From JAWUXM01 sp034111325 (GTDB lineage: Bacteria; Pseudomonadota; Alphaproteobacteria; Rickettsiales; JABIRX01), in assembly GCA_034111325.1 (NCBI GenBank), contig JAWUXM010000028.1:1-21287 (forward strand): DNA of 21,287 nt, given 5' to 3'. Position 1 is the first letter of the stretch, and every line of letters begins with the position of its first letter. The position numbers and the translations under genes were made by a program. Below the pieces are notes generated by a model. That model worked only from the letters and a program-made list of their open reading frames with translations. It made no database searches and was not told the DNA's origin. Of this stretch, positions 14,566 to 21,287 are shown piece by piece.

Positions 14566-15105
14566 TTATTTTTTAAAAGGTACGTTAAATTCTTTTAACA
14601 ACTCCAAAGCTTGTTCATTAGTATTAGCAGAGGTCACAATAATAATATCCATGCCTCTAACCTTATCTATTTTGTCATAGCTAATCTCAGGGAAGACAAT
14701 CTGCTCTTTTATACCAAAGCTAAAATTCCCTCTACCGTCAAAACTTTTTGTTGATAGACCTCTAAAGTCTCTCACTCTTGGCAAAGCTATATATACAAGC
14801 CTGTCCAGAAATTCATACATCTTCTTTTTACGCAAAGTGACCTTACAACCTATTGGCATACCTTCTCTCAATTTAAAAGTTGCAATAGAAGTTTTTGCTC
14901 TTGTAACCAAAGGCTTTTGACCAGAGATCAAGCCTAACTCATTAGTAGCAGACTTAATTACTTTATTGTCAGATACAGCATCAGAGAGACCCATATTAAT
15001 AACGATCTTTTCAATTTTTGGCACCTGCATTGGGTTTTTATAACTAAACTTCTTTTGAAGATTACCTATAATCACTTTGCTATATTGTTCTAATGAACGA
15101 GACAT
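14566..15105 (-). CDS. rplE: 50S ribosomal protein L5, 179 aa
   Basis: 5S rRNA-binding protein that forms the B1b bridge with S13. VPKIEKIVINMG (28-39), GQKPLVTRAKTSIATFKLREGMPIGCKVTLR and DFRGLSTKSFDGRGNFSFGIKEQIVFPEI are diagnostic. The length is standard. It lies 21 nt after rplX and 12 nt before rpsN. Confidence 0.99.
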   Translation of the reverse strand: MSRSLEQYSKVIIGNLQKKFSYKNPMQVPKIEKIVINMGLSDAVSDNKVIKSATNELGLISGQKPLVTRAKTSIATFKLREGMPIGCKVTLRKKKMYEFLDRLVYIALPRVRDFRGLSTKSFDGRGNFSFGIKEQIVFPEISYDKIDKVRGMDIIIVTSANTNEQALELLKEFNVPFKK

Positions 15106-15126
15106 ATACTCTTACTCTAATTAATT

Positions 15127-15474
15127 CTAGTTATTTACAATCTCATCGGTAGTTTTTAGGAACCGCTTTTTAACATTTTTATCGTCAATTTTAAAGCCTA
15201 CTTTTGAAGGCTTACCATCTTTATCAACCAAAGAAACATTCGAAATATGAATTGAAGCTTCTTTAGTGAAAATACCAGATTTCTCTTCTGCAGATTTTGC
15301 CTTAACATGCTTTTTTACCAAGGCAACGCCAGCTACAATAATTCTATTACGTGCAATCAGTACTTCTTTCACTGCACCTTTAGTACCTTTATACTTTCCA
15401 GTAGTGACGATTACCTCATCACCCTTCTTGATTTTTAGTTTAGTTTTCAACACTATTTTATTTCTTTTAACCAT
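15127..15474 (-). CDS. rplX: 50S ribosomal protein L24, 115 aa
   Basis: Assembly-initiating 23S rRNA-binding protein. A KOW motif occupies about residues 14-40 (KIKKGDEVIVTTGKYKGTKGAV). VALVKKHVKAK and SIHISNVSLVDKDGKPSKVGFK follow, as usual. There is a short basic N-terminal addition and a slightly long C-terminus (usual length about 104). It starts 1 nt after the rplN stop. Confidence 0.97.
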   Translation of the reverse strand: MVKRNKIVLKTKLKIKKGDEVIVTTGKYKGTKGAVKEVLIARNRIIVAGVALVKKHVKAKSAEEKSGIFTKEASIHISNVSLVDKDGKPSKVGFKIDDKNVKKRFLKTTDEIVNN

Positions 15475-15475
15475 A

Positions 15476-15844
15476 TTACAATACCTCTGGAGCTAGGGAA
15501 ACTATTTTCATAAAACCTTTTGCCCTTAATTCTCTAGCAACAGCTCCAAAAATCCGCGTGCCAATCGGCTCTTTGGTTTTCTGAATTAATACCGCTGCAT
15601 TTTTATCAAATCTGATAGTACTACCATCAGCTCTTTTAGATTCTTTTTTAGTACGCACAATCACAGCTCTATGCACTTCACCTTTTTTTACCTTTCCAGA
15701 AGGTAAGCAACTTTTTATAGAAACCACGATGATATCACCAAGCCTAGCGACATTATGATGCGACCCACCTAAAACTTTTATACATTGAACTTCTTTGGCT
15801 CCTGAATTATCAGCCACTTCCATTCTACTTTGCATCTGTATCAT
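15476..15844 (-). CDS. rplN: 50S ribosomal protein L14, 122 aa
   Basis: Intersubunit face protein contacting 16S rRNA and the target of the RsfS silencing factor. MIQMQSRMEVADNSGAKEV, CIKVLGGSH, KVKKGEVHRAVIVRTKK and PIGTRIFGAVARELRAKGFMKIVSLAPEVL are near-canonical. The length of 122 is exact for the family. It starts 4 nt after rpsQ. Confidence 0.99.
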   Translation of the reverse strand: MIQMQSRMEVADNSGAKEVQCIKVLGGSHHNVARLGDIIVVSIKSCLPSGKVKKGEVHRAVIVRTKKESKRADGSTIRFDKNAAVLIQKTKEPIGTRIFGAVARELRAKGFMKIVSLAPEVL

Positions 15845-15848
15845 AAGA

Positions 15849-16100
15849 CTACCCTTCGTTATTTTGCGCTTGCTCTTCTACAACATGCCACGTCTTATTT
15901 TTTGAATAAGGACGACACTCTACAATCTTAACAGAATCACCAGCTTTATAAGCATTCTGAGGATCGTGAGCCATATATTTACTACTGCTTGTAACAAACT
16001 TTTTATAGACAGGGTGTTTAAAACGCCTTGTCACAGATACGACAATTGTCTTATCTGCTTTATTACTAGCTACTTCTCCTTGCATTATCCGTTTAGGCAT
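15849..16100 (-). CDS. rpsQ: 30S ribosomal protein S17, 83 aa
   Basis: OB-fold primary rRNA-binding protein. QGEVASNKADKTIVVSVTRRFKHPVYKKFV (7-36), AHDPQNAYKAGDSVKIVECRPYSKNKTWHVVE are diagnostic. The length is standard. It starts 3 nt after rpmC. Confidence 0.98.
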   Translation of the reverse strand: MPKRIMQGEVASNKADKTIVVSVTRRFKHPVYKKFVTSSSKYMAHDPQNAYKAGDSVKIVECRPYSKNKTWHVVEEQAQNNEG

Positions 16101-16103
16101 ATT

Positions 16104-16379
16104 TTAAACCTTATTATCTTTTTTAACTTTTTTAACAACCACCGCCTTTTTAACAACTGCTGTGTTTTCACTAGGTTTCACAATAGAACCTTTAGATGCA
16201 ACCTCTCCAATTAGAGTTTTAATCCGTGCAATAGTTCTCTTGACGATTTTCACACGAGAAGTATTTTTATATTCCGCCAACTTTTTCTGGACGGATATCT
16301 TATACAACTCTTTACTTAAATCAACAAAAAGACTTTTTAATTCCTCTGGTGACTTGCCTCTTAGCTCTTGTATTTTCAT
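16104..16379 (-). CDS. rpmC: 50S ribosomal protein L29 with a C-terminal extension, 91 aa
   Basis: Exit-tunnel rim protein near the trigger factor and SRP docking site. The two-helix core MKIQELRGKSPEELKSLFVDLSKELYKISVQKK...RVKIVKRTIARIKTLIGE (1-59) is clear. Usual L29 is about 65 residues; here a Val/Lys-rich tail of about 28 residues follows (KPSENTAVVKKAVVVKKVKKDNKV). The ATG overlaps the rplP stop as ATGA, suggesting coupling. Confidence 0.96.
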   Translation of the reverse strand: MKIQELRGKSPEELKSLFVDLSKELYKISVQKKLAEYKNTSRVKIVKRTIARIKTLIGEVASKGSIVKPSENTAVVKKAVVVKKVKKDNKV

Positions 16380-16792
16380 TTTGCCTCTATTCTTGCAACA
16401 AATTTTGCATTTAGTGGTAACTTTTCTTTTGCCTTTAATAGAGCTTCCCTAGCAACTTCTGCAGAGACACCATCAATTTCAAAAAGAATTCTACCTGGTT
16501 TTACGCGAAAAATATAATATTCTACAGCACCCTTACCTTTACCCATTCTTACATCAGCAGGCTTCTTAGTTACAGGGACATCTGGGAATATCCTAATCCA
16601 CAACTTACCAGCTCTTTTCATACACCTTGTGGCAGCACGTCTTGCAGCCTCAATCTGGCGTGAATTAACACGACATGGCTCAAGAGCTTTCAAACCATAA
16701 CTACCAAAAGCTAATGTAGCTCCACTTTTTGCAATACCGTGAATACGACCTTTATGAGCTTTTCTATATTTTGTTTTTGCTGGTAATAACAT
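16376..16792 (-). CDS. rplP: 50S ribosomal protein L16, 138 aa
   Basis: Contacts A-site tRNA and 5S rRNA near the peptidyl transferase centre. MLLPAKTKYRKAHKGR, FGSYGLKALEPCRVNSRQIEAARRA, RIFPDVPVTKKPADVRMGKGKGAVEY and GRILFEIDGVS are diagnostic. Length is standard. It starts 2 nt after rpsC and overlaps rpmC by 4 nt. Confidence 0.99.
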   Translation of the reverse strand: MLLPAKTKYRKAHKGRIHGIAKSGATLAFGSYGLKALEPCRVNSRQIEAARRAATRCMKRAGKLWIRIFPDVPVTKKPADVRMGKGKGAVEYYIFRVKPGRILFEIDGVSAEVAREALLKAKEKLPLNAKFVARIEAK

Positions 16793-16794
16793 AA

Positions 16795-17457
16795 TTAAGC
16801 CTTATTTCCTTGTGCGTTATTATTCTCTCTAATTCCTTTAGTTTCCTTATAAACCCAAACTTTTATCCCTATCACACCATAAGCTGTGTTGGCTTCAGCA
16901 AGTGCATAATCAACATCAGCTCTCAAAGTATGAAGAGGAACCTGCCCCTCTCTGTACCACTCCATCCTAGCAATTTCAGCGCCACCCAATCTACCAGCAC
17001 AATTTATCCTTATACCTTTTGCACCAAGCCTTAAAGCGGATTGCATAGCTTTTTTCATTGCTCTCTTATGAGAAACTCTTTTTTCAATTTGCTGAGCAAT
17101 ATTCTGCGCAATTAATGCAGCGTTTGTTTCGGGCTTTTTAACCTCAACAATATTCAAACTAACTTCACCTGTTGCAATAGATTGTAATTTCGCTTTTATT
17201 CTTTCTATATCCGCACCTCTCTTGCCGATAATCACACCTGGTCTAGCAGTTTGGATTGTCACAGTAACTTTTTGTGCAGCCCTTTCTATTAAAACACTAC
17301 TAATAGAAGCGTTTTTAATATTATCCTTAATGTACTTCCTAATCGTAAAATCTTCTTTCAGATTACGAATATATTCAGCACCCTCAGCATACCACCTCGA
17401 ATCCCAAGTTTTATTTATACCTATTCTTAATCCTATCGGATTTACTTTTTGACCCAT
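16795..17457 (-). CDS. rpsC: 30S ribosomal protein S3, 220 aa
   Basis: Part of the mRNA entry pore and its helicase activity. MGQKVNPIGLRIGINK starts the protein. A type II KH domain carries the GxxG loop in IGKRG (77-81). VSHKRAMKKAMQSALRLGAKGI (128-149) covers the basic helicase residues, and GRLGGAEIARMEWYREGQVPLHTLRADVDYA is near-universal. It ends in a short Asn-rich tail. It lies 20 nt after rplV. Confidence 0.99.
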   Translation of the reverse strand: MGQKVNPIGLRIGINKTWDSRWYAEGAEYIRNLKEDFTIRKYIKDNIKNASISSVLIERAAQKVTVTIQTARPGVIIGKRGADIERIKAKLQSIATGEVSLNIVEVKKPETNAALIAQNIAQQIEKRVSHKRAMKKAMQSALRLGAKGIRINCAGRLGGAEIARMEWYREGQVPLHTLRADVDYALAEANTAYGVIGIKVWVYKETKGIRENNNAQGNKA

Positions 17458-17477
17458 TATACTAAATATAAATAATA

Positions 17478-17855
17478 TTAATCTTCTTGTTGTTCCTTAA
17501 CTATTACTTCCAAATTACTGAAAGGCTTTAATATTCTAGCGCCACGACCTCTTGCTCTTGCTCTAAACCGCTTCATGACCATACCCTTGCCAACACGCGC
17601 AGTAGATACATAAAGCTTATCAATATCAAGACCATGGTTATTCTCTGCATTTGCTACCGCTGACTGCAAAGCATTTTTTACAAATTCAGCACCTTTTTTC
17701 TGTAAAAAACCTAGCTGCAATATTGCATTACTAGCGCTCATACCCTTAACTGCTCTCGCGACCAACTGTAGCTTTTGAGGGCTAATCCTTACATTATTCA
17801 AATATGCTCTTGCTTCATTATCGGCAAGAACTCTTGCTTTTGCTTTTTTTGACAT
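17478..17855 (-). CDS. rplV: 50S ribosomal protein L22, 125 aa
   Basis: Lines the exit tunnel with an extended beta hairpin. ARAYLNNVRISPQKLQLVARAVKGMSASNAILQL, NALQSAVANAENNHGLD and the hairpin RVGKGMVMKRFRARARGRGARILKP are diagnostic. I chose ATG17855 (MSKKAKARV): a Shine-Dalgarno AAGG lies 7 nt upstream. The TTG at 17861 would be only 1 nt from it. Confidence 0.97.
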   Translation of the reverse strand: MSKKAKARVLADNEARAYLNNVRISPQKLQLVARAVKGMSASNAILQLGFLQKKGAEFVKNALQSAVANAENNHGLDIDKLYVSTARVGKGMVMKRFRARARGRGARILKPFSNLEVIVKEQQED

Positions 17856-17868
17856 TTTCAAACCTTAT

Positions 17869-18150
17869 TTAACTTTTAGTGGCTTTTTTATCACCACCGT
17901 GACCATGAAACTTCCTAGTAGGAGAAAATTCGCCTAATTTATGGTTAACCATATCTTCCTTCACCATTACGGGAATGAACTGTTTACCGTTATATACGCC
18001 AAAAGTCAACCCGACAAAGTCAGGAATTATGGTTGATCTACGTGACCATGTTTTAATCATCACATTTACTTTTCCAGAATCAAAAACTTCTTTTGCTTTC
18101 TTTAATAAATAACCATCAACAAATGGTGGCTTCCATACTGATCTTGCCAT
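17869..18150 (-). CDS. rpsS: 30S ribosomal protein S19, 93 aa
   Basis: Head protein near the A-site finger. MARSVWKPPFVDGYLLKK, IKTWSRRSTIIPDFVGLTFGVYNGKQFIPV and MVNHKLGEFSPTRKFHGHGGDKK are diagnostic. Length is standard. AGGT lies 7 nt before the ATG. It sits between rplB and rplV. Confidence 0.99.
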   Translation of the reverse strand: MARSVWKPPFVDGYLLKKAKEVFDSGKVNVMIKTWSRRSTIIPDFVGLTFGVYNGKQFIPVMVKEDMVNHKLGEFSPTRKFHGHGGDKKATKS

Positions 18151-18166
18151 AATTATACCTTAAATA

Positions 18167-18988
18167 TTATTTCTTCTTACGGCGCAGAATAAACTTATCT
18201 GTCGCTTTATTATTTCTTGTTTTCTTACCTTTAGTCTTCTTGCCCCAAGGCGTAACAGGGTGCCTTCCCCCAGAAGTCCTACCCTCTCCTCCACCATGTG
18301 GGTGGTCAACTGGGTTCATCACTACTCCACGAACTGTTGGCCTTTTACCCAACCAAACATTACGTCCAGCTTTACCTATTTTTTGATTTTGATGATCAGC
18401 GTTTGATACCGCACCAATAGTTGCCATACAACCAACTGAAATCAATCTTATTTCACCAGAACGAAGCTTCAACTGTGCATTCTCAGAATCCTTAGCCAGA
18501 AGCTGAACATAACTACCAGCACTTCTTGCTAATTGCCCACCTTTCTTAGCTTTCATCTCAACATTATGGATAATCGTACCAGTTGGAATGTTTTTAAGCG
18601 GCATAGCATTACCAACTTTTAACTCAACTTTATCACCTGATATAACTTTATCACCTATTGCAAGCTTTTGTGGCGCAATAATATAAGATTGCTCACCGTC
18701 ATCATATTTTAAAAGAGCGATAAATGATGTGCGATTAGGGTCATATTCAATTCTCTCAACAGTAGCAGATACATCAAACTTACTACGCTGAAAATCAATC
18801 AATCTATATTTTCTTTTATGACCGCCACCAATGTGACGAGTCGTAATATGACCATGTTGATTACGACCACCAGTTTTAGATATACCAACGGTCAACTTCT
18901 TAATAGAAGTACCCTTCCATAAATCTTCCTTAACTAAAACTAGATGTCTCTGTGATGGTGTAACTGGAGAATATTTTTTTAATGCCAT
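18167..18988 (-). CDS. rplB: 50S ribosomal protein L2, 273 aa
   Basis: Subunit-association protein near the peptidyl transferase centre. GGRNQHGHITTRHIGGGHKRKYR (40-62), ERIEYDPNRTSFIALL and GRNVWLGKRPTVRGVVMNPVDHPHGGGEGR are diagnostic. His229, in DHPHGGG, matches the conserved E. coli position. GGRHPVTPWGKKTKGKKTRNNK closes the protein. AGGT precedes the ATG at good spacing, 1 nt after rplW. Confidence 0.99.
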   Translation of the reverse strand: MALKKYSPVTPSQRHLVLVKEDLWKGTSIKKLTVGISKTGGRNQHGHITTRHIGGGHKRKYRLIDFQRSKFDVSATVERIEYDPNRTSFIALLKYDDGEQSYIIAPQKLAIGDKVISGDKVELKVGNAMPLKNIPTGTIIHNVEMKAKKGGQLARSAGSYVQLLAKDSENAQLKLRSGEIRLISVGCMATIGAVSNADHQNQKIGKAGRNVWLGKRPTVRGVVMNPVDHPHGGGEGRTSGGRHPVTPWGKKTKGKKTRNNKATDKFILRRKKK

Positions 18989-18989
18989 T

Positions 18990-19295
18990 TTATTTTACCT
19001 CTGAAGCAATGTCTATAGGTTTATCTAATGTAACAATCATCTTCTTACTATCAGATCTTTTTCCCGTTTTTCCTTTAAAGCGCTTTACCTTACCTCTGAC
19101 ACTAATTGCATTTAACTGCAAAACTTTCACGCCTTTGTATAAATATTCCACAACTTTCTTCATCTGATATTTTGTAACATCAGTTGGAACTGTAAAAGTT
19201 ACTTTATTAACATCACCTTCAGATGCTTTTAAAGCCTTTTCTGTGATAACTGGTATTATGCGTGCTGCGATTGCAACGATTTGTTCTTGTTTCAT
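18990..19295 (-). CDS. rplW: 50S ribosomal protein L23, 101 aa
   Basis: Exit-tunnel protein and docking site for trigger factor and SRP. ARIIPVITEKALKA, VTFTVPTDVTKYQMKKVVEYLYKGVKVLQLNAISVRGKVKRFKGKTGKRSDSKKMIVTL is typical. Its ATG overlaps the rplD stop (TAATG). Confidence 0.98.
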   Translation of the reverse strand: MKQEQIVAIAARIIPVITEKALKASEGDVNKVTFTVPTDVTKYQMKKVVEYLYKGVKVLQLNAISVRGKVKRFKGKTGKRSDSKKMIVTLDKPIDIASEVK

Positions 19296-19924
19296 TATTT
19301 TAACCTCTCTTCCAATTTAGCGACCACATCTTCAACAAAGTAAAGATTAGTATGCCTGAGAATATCCAACACATTTAGACCGCCAAAATCAATGACATCT
19401 ATTTTATGTATATTGCTTAGTGATTTTTTAAAAGCTTCATTTGCAGCTTTGTCGTTAGTCACAATTAAAGCAGAATCTACTTTTAGATCTGCAAAGATCT
19501 TTTTTACATCTTTCGTGCTAGCCTTTTTTAACTCAGGGTTTTTGATAACAAAAAGATTCTTACTTAAATGCTTTACTGAAATTGCTATACGCAATGCAAA
19601 ACTCTTTATTTTTTTCGGAAGTTTATATGCATGAGACCTAACTACAGGACCAAATATTATTGCACCGCCTCGCATTTGTGGAGCATATTTACTACCCTGC
19701 CTAGCATTACCTGTACCCTTCTGACGGAAAGGCTTAGCAGTCGTACCTCTTATTTCAGAGATACCTTTAGTTTTGTGGCTACCTTGACGACGCTTTGCTA
19801 GCTGCCAATCGACAACCATTTTTAATATGTCACGACGCTCAGGCGCAGTAACAATGGAATCAGCGATAGTAATATCACCAACTTCCTTATTACCATTTAA
19901 TATGTCAAAAATCTTTAACTTCAT
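19295..19924 (-). CDS. rplD: 50S ribosomal protein L4, 209 aa
   Basis: Exit-tunnel protein; in E. coli it also represses its own S10 operon, which cannot be judged here because no leader is visible in this window. The loop GSHKTKGISEIRGTTAKPFRQKGTGNARQGSKYAPQMRGGAIIFGPVVRSH (48-98) is diagnostic. Length is standard. AGGA lies just before the ATG, 14 nt after rplC. Confidence 0.98.
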   Translation of the reverse strand: MKLKIFDILNGNKEVGDITIADSIVTAPERRDILKMVVDWQLAKRRQGSHKTKGISEIRGTTAKPFRQKGTGNARQGSKYAPQMRGGAIIFGPVVRSHAYKLPKKIKSFALRIAISVKHLSKNLFVIKNPELKKASTKDVKKIFADLKVDSALIVTNDKAANEAFKKSLSNIHKIDVIDFGGLNVLDILRHTNLYFVEDVVAKLEERLK

Positions 19925-19938
19925 TTTCCTAATATGTT

Positions 19939-20817
19939 TTATTCTTTTGTTTCTGATTCCACTGTATCAGCTTCCGGGTTTTTCACAATAGCTTCTACCT
20001 TCTCTTCAACCTCTGGAGCCGCAGCCAACTCAACTGCACTAGCTACTTCAATATTTTCAACAACTACCACAGATGCAGATTCAACCTGCTCAACAACTTC
20101 CTCCACTACTTCAACAGATTGCTCTTCTGATGGCACATCTTTAGACTCACTATAAGTTGGAAAAGGAACATCGTCTGGCAACGCTCTTTTTACAGAATCG
20201 GTTAAGTTAATAATAGCACCACCTTTACCAGGCACAGCGCCTTTTAAGTATATTAGGGATTGCTCATTATCAACTTTTACAACTTTTAGATTTTGAACAG
20301 TTCTTGTAACGTCACCCATGTGTCCAGCCATTTTCTTGCCTTTAAACACCTTACCTGGATCTTGACACTGACCTGTCGAACCATGTGAACGATGCGAGAT
20401 AGATACACCATGCGTAGCTTCCAAGCCAGCAAAATTATGTCTTTTCATTGCACCTGCGAAACCCTTACCAATAGTAGTACCTTGAGCATCTACATATTGG
20501 CCCTCAACAAAATGCGCGGCTTGAATTTCCGTACCCACTTCTAATGCTGCATCAGCAGAAATTCTAAACTCCACCAATCTTCTGCGCAACTCTACCTTAC
20601 TTTTAGCAAAAACGCCTCTTTGCGGCTTATTAACATTTTTAGGTTTTACATTCTTGTCAGCACCAAGCTGCAAAGCATCATAACCATCTTTTTCTTTTTT
20701 TCTAACAGCGACTACAACACAATCCTGCACTTTAAGAACAGTCACCGGTATATGTTTACCAGTAGCGTCAAACAGCCTGGTCATGCCAAGTTTTTCTGCA
20801 ACTAATCCACTTCTCAT
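19939..20817 (-). CDS. rplC: 50S ribosomal protein L3 with a long acidic C-terminal tail, 292 aa
   Basis: Assembly-initiator protein reaching the peptidyl transferase centre. RSGLVAEKLGMTRLFD (2-17) and SHRSHGSTGQCQDPGKVFKGKKMAGHMG (141-168) are diagnostic. Gln150 aligns with the residue methylated by PrmB in E. coli. The core ends near 215 (GAVPGKGGAIINL, 193-205), the usual length being about 210. From about 224 a tail of some 69 residues follows, rich in Glu/Val/Ala/Ser, with about 21 acidic and 4 basic residues. Acidic tails are unusual on rRNA-binding proteins. The ATG overlaps the rpsJ stop as ATGA. Confidence 0.98.
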   Translation of the reverse strand: MRSGLVAEKLGMTRLFDATGKHIPVTVLKVQDCVVVAVRKKEKDGYDALQLGADKNVKPKNVNKPQRGVFAKSKVELRRRLVEFRISADAALEVGTEIQAAHFVEGQYVDAQGTTIGKGFAGAMKRHNFAGLEATHGVSISHRSHGSTGQCQDPGKVFKGKKMAGHMGDVTRTVQNLKVVKVDNEQSLIYLKGAVPGKGGAIINLTDSVKRALPDDVPFPTYSESKDVPSEEQSVEVVEEVVEQVESASVVVVENIEVASAVELAAAPEVEEKVEAIVKNPEADTVESETKE

Positions 20818-21134
20818 TTCGTTCCCTCAATAAGCTTTATTTGAACATCCACACCAGCTGCTAAATCTAGCTTCCTAAGAGCCTCAATAGTTTGTGGAGT
20901 AGGAGTAATAATGACGATATATTTATAAGTCCTAACCTCGAGCTGCTCACGTGCTTCTTTATAAACATGTGGCGAACGGTTAACCGTATATTTATCAATC
21001 TTTCTTGGCAGAGGAATAGGGCCACTAACTTCTGCACCAGTTCTTTTTACTGTTGCAACTATTTCTTTTGCCGATTGATCAATCAATTTATGGTCAAAAG
21101 CTTTTAGCCGGATTCTTACTTTTTGGTTTAACAT
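20814..21134 (-). CDS. rpsJ: 30S ribosomal protein S10, 106 aa
   Basis: Head protein; also a transcription-antitermination (NusE) factor. KVRIRLKAFDHKLIDQSAKEIV, RTGAEVSGPIPLPRK, YTVNRSPHVYKEAREQ and LRKLDLAAGVDVQIKLI are diagnostic. The NRSPHV form is usual in alphaproteobacteria. It lies 12 nt after tuf and overlaps rplC by 4 nt. Confidence 0.99.
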   Translation of the reverse strand: MLNQKVRIRLKAFDHKLIDQSAKEIVATVKRTGAEVSGPIPLPRKIDKYTVNRSPHVYKEAREQLEVRTYKYIVIITPTPQTIEALRKLDLAAGVDVQIKLIEGTK

Positions 21135-21146
21135 TTAATTATCTCT

Positions 21147-21287
21147 CTACTCTAAAATTTTAGTAACGACGCCCGAACCAACAGTACGACCACCTTCCCT
21201 TATTGCAAAACGCATCCCTTCAGTCATCGCTACAGGCTGCAATAAGCTAATCGTTAAATCAACATTATCACCAGGCATAACCATCTC
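21147..21287 (-). CDS. tuf: Elongation factor Tu, C-terminal fragment (cut by window edge)
   Basis: The last 46 codons and stop of EF-Tu. The reading EMVMPGDNVDLTISLL, then QPVAMTEGMRFAIREGGRTVGSGVVTKILE, is domain III of EF-Tu. EF-Tu delivers aminoacyl-tRNA to the ribosome. The rest lies beyond 21287. Its position next to rpsJ is the str-S10 junction typical of proteobacteria. Confidence 0.97.
   Translation of the reverse strand, partial: EMVMPGDNVDLTISLLQPVAMTEGMRFAIREGGRTVGSGVVTKILE

Noticed and set aside
7547..20817. Many long open frames antisense to ribosomal protein genes
   Set aside because: They mirror conserved coding frames, lack start signals and show no known domains.
1..21287. 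Checked for CRISPR arrays, transposases, integrases and attachment sites
   Set aside because: No regularly spaced repeats, no recombinase-like protein and no target-site duplications were seen.

Overview
The window is AT-rich bacterial chromosome and looks alphaproteobacterial. A 3' fragment of tuf directly precedes rpsJ. The S10, spc and alpha ribosomal clusters run as one block with adk between secY and rpsM, S14 is the zinc-free long form, and rpsD and rpmJ are absent from the alpha section. The AT bias, tight packing and style of EF-P, S10 and the IMPase-like protein suggest a reduced, Rickettsiales- or Holosporales-like lineage. However, argC, thiE and a gamma-carbonic anhydrase show some biosynthetic capacity. 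The lineage call is inference; no 16S rRNA is present.

Region 1 (24-5317, plus strand) is a compact string of seven housekeeping genes: S49 peptidase, class I fructose-bisphosphate aldolase, thiE, efp, an IMPase-family protein lacking one metal ligand, argC and a gamma-class carbonic anhydrase. Stops and starts touch or overlap at most junctions (TAATTG, TAATG, a 14-nt overlap, ATGA), which implies one transcript with coupled translation.

Region 2 (5314-7041, minus strand) is a small accessory cluster between the carbonic anhydrase and rplQ: a SAM methyltransferase, a LicD-type transferase and a DUF486/DMT membrane protein. The last two are each broken by one simple lesion. The LicD gene has an 8-bp tandem duplication whose removal restores a 237-residue frame. 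The DUF486 gene lacks one base next to a four-G run and would otherwise encode 113 residues. This is the most variable part of the window; the genes may be decaying, phase-variable or affected by sequence error.

Region 3 (7116-21287, minus strand, read from 21287 downward) is the ribosomal superoperon: tuf (partial), rpsJ, rplC, rplD, rplW, rplB, rpsS, rplV, rpsC, rplP, rpmC, rpsQ, rplN, rplX, rplE, rpsN, rpsH, rplF, rplR, rpsE, rpmD, rplO, secY, adk, rpsM, rpsK, rpoA, rplQ. Gene order is textbook. The exceptions are low-complexity extensions (an acidic tail on L3, a Lys/Ala/Pro repeat head on L30, basic or Ser/Lys tails on L29 and L15), a TTG start on rpsM, and a 184-bp gap before rpsM. That gap is the only sizeable one in the block. 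It holds concentric inverted repeats that could be a leader RNA, an operator/promoter region or a small palindromic element.

No tRNA, rRNA, CRISPR array, transposase or prophage gene was seen. I found no complete undescribed multi-gene system. The best leads are the palindromic gap before rpsM and the paired frameshifts in the accessory cluster.
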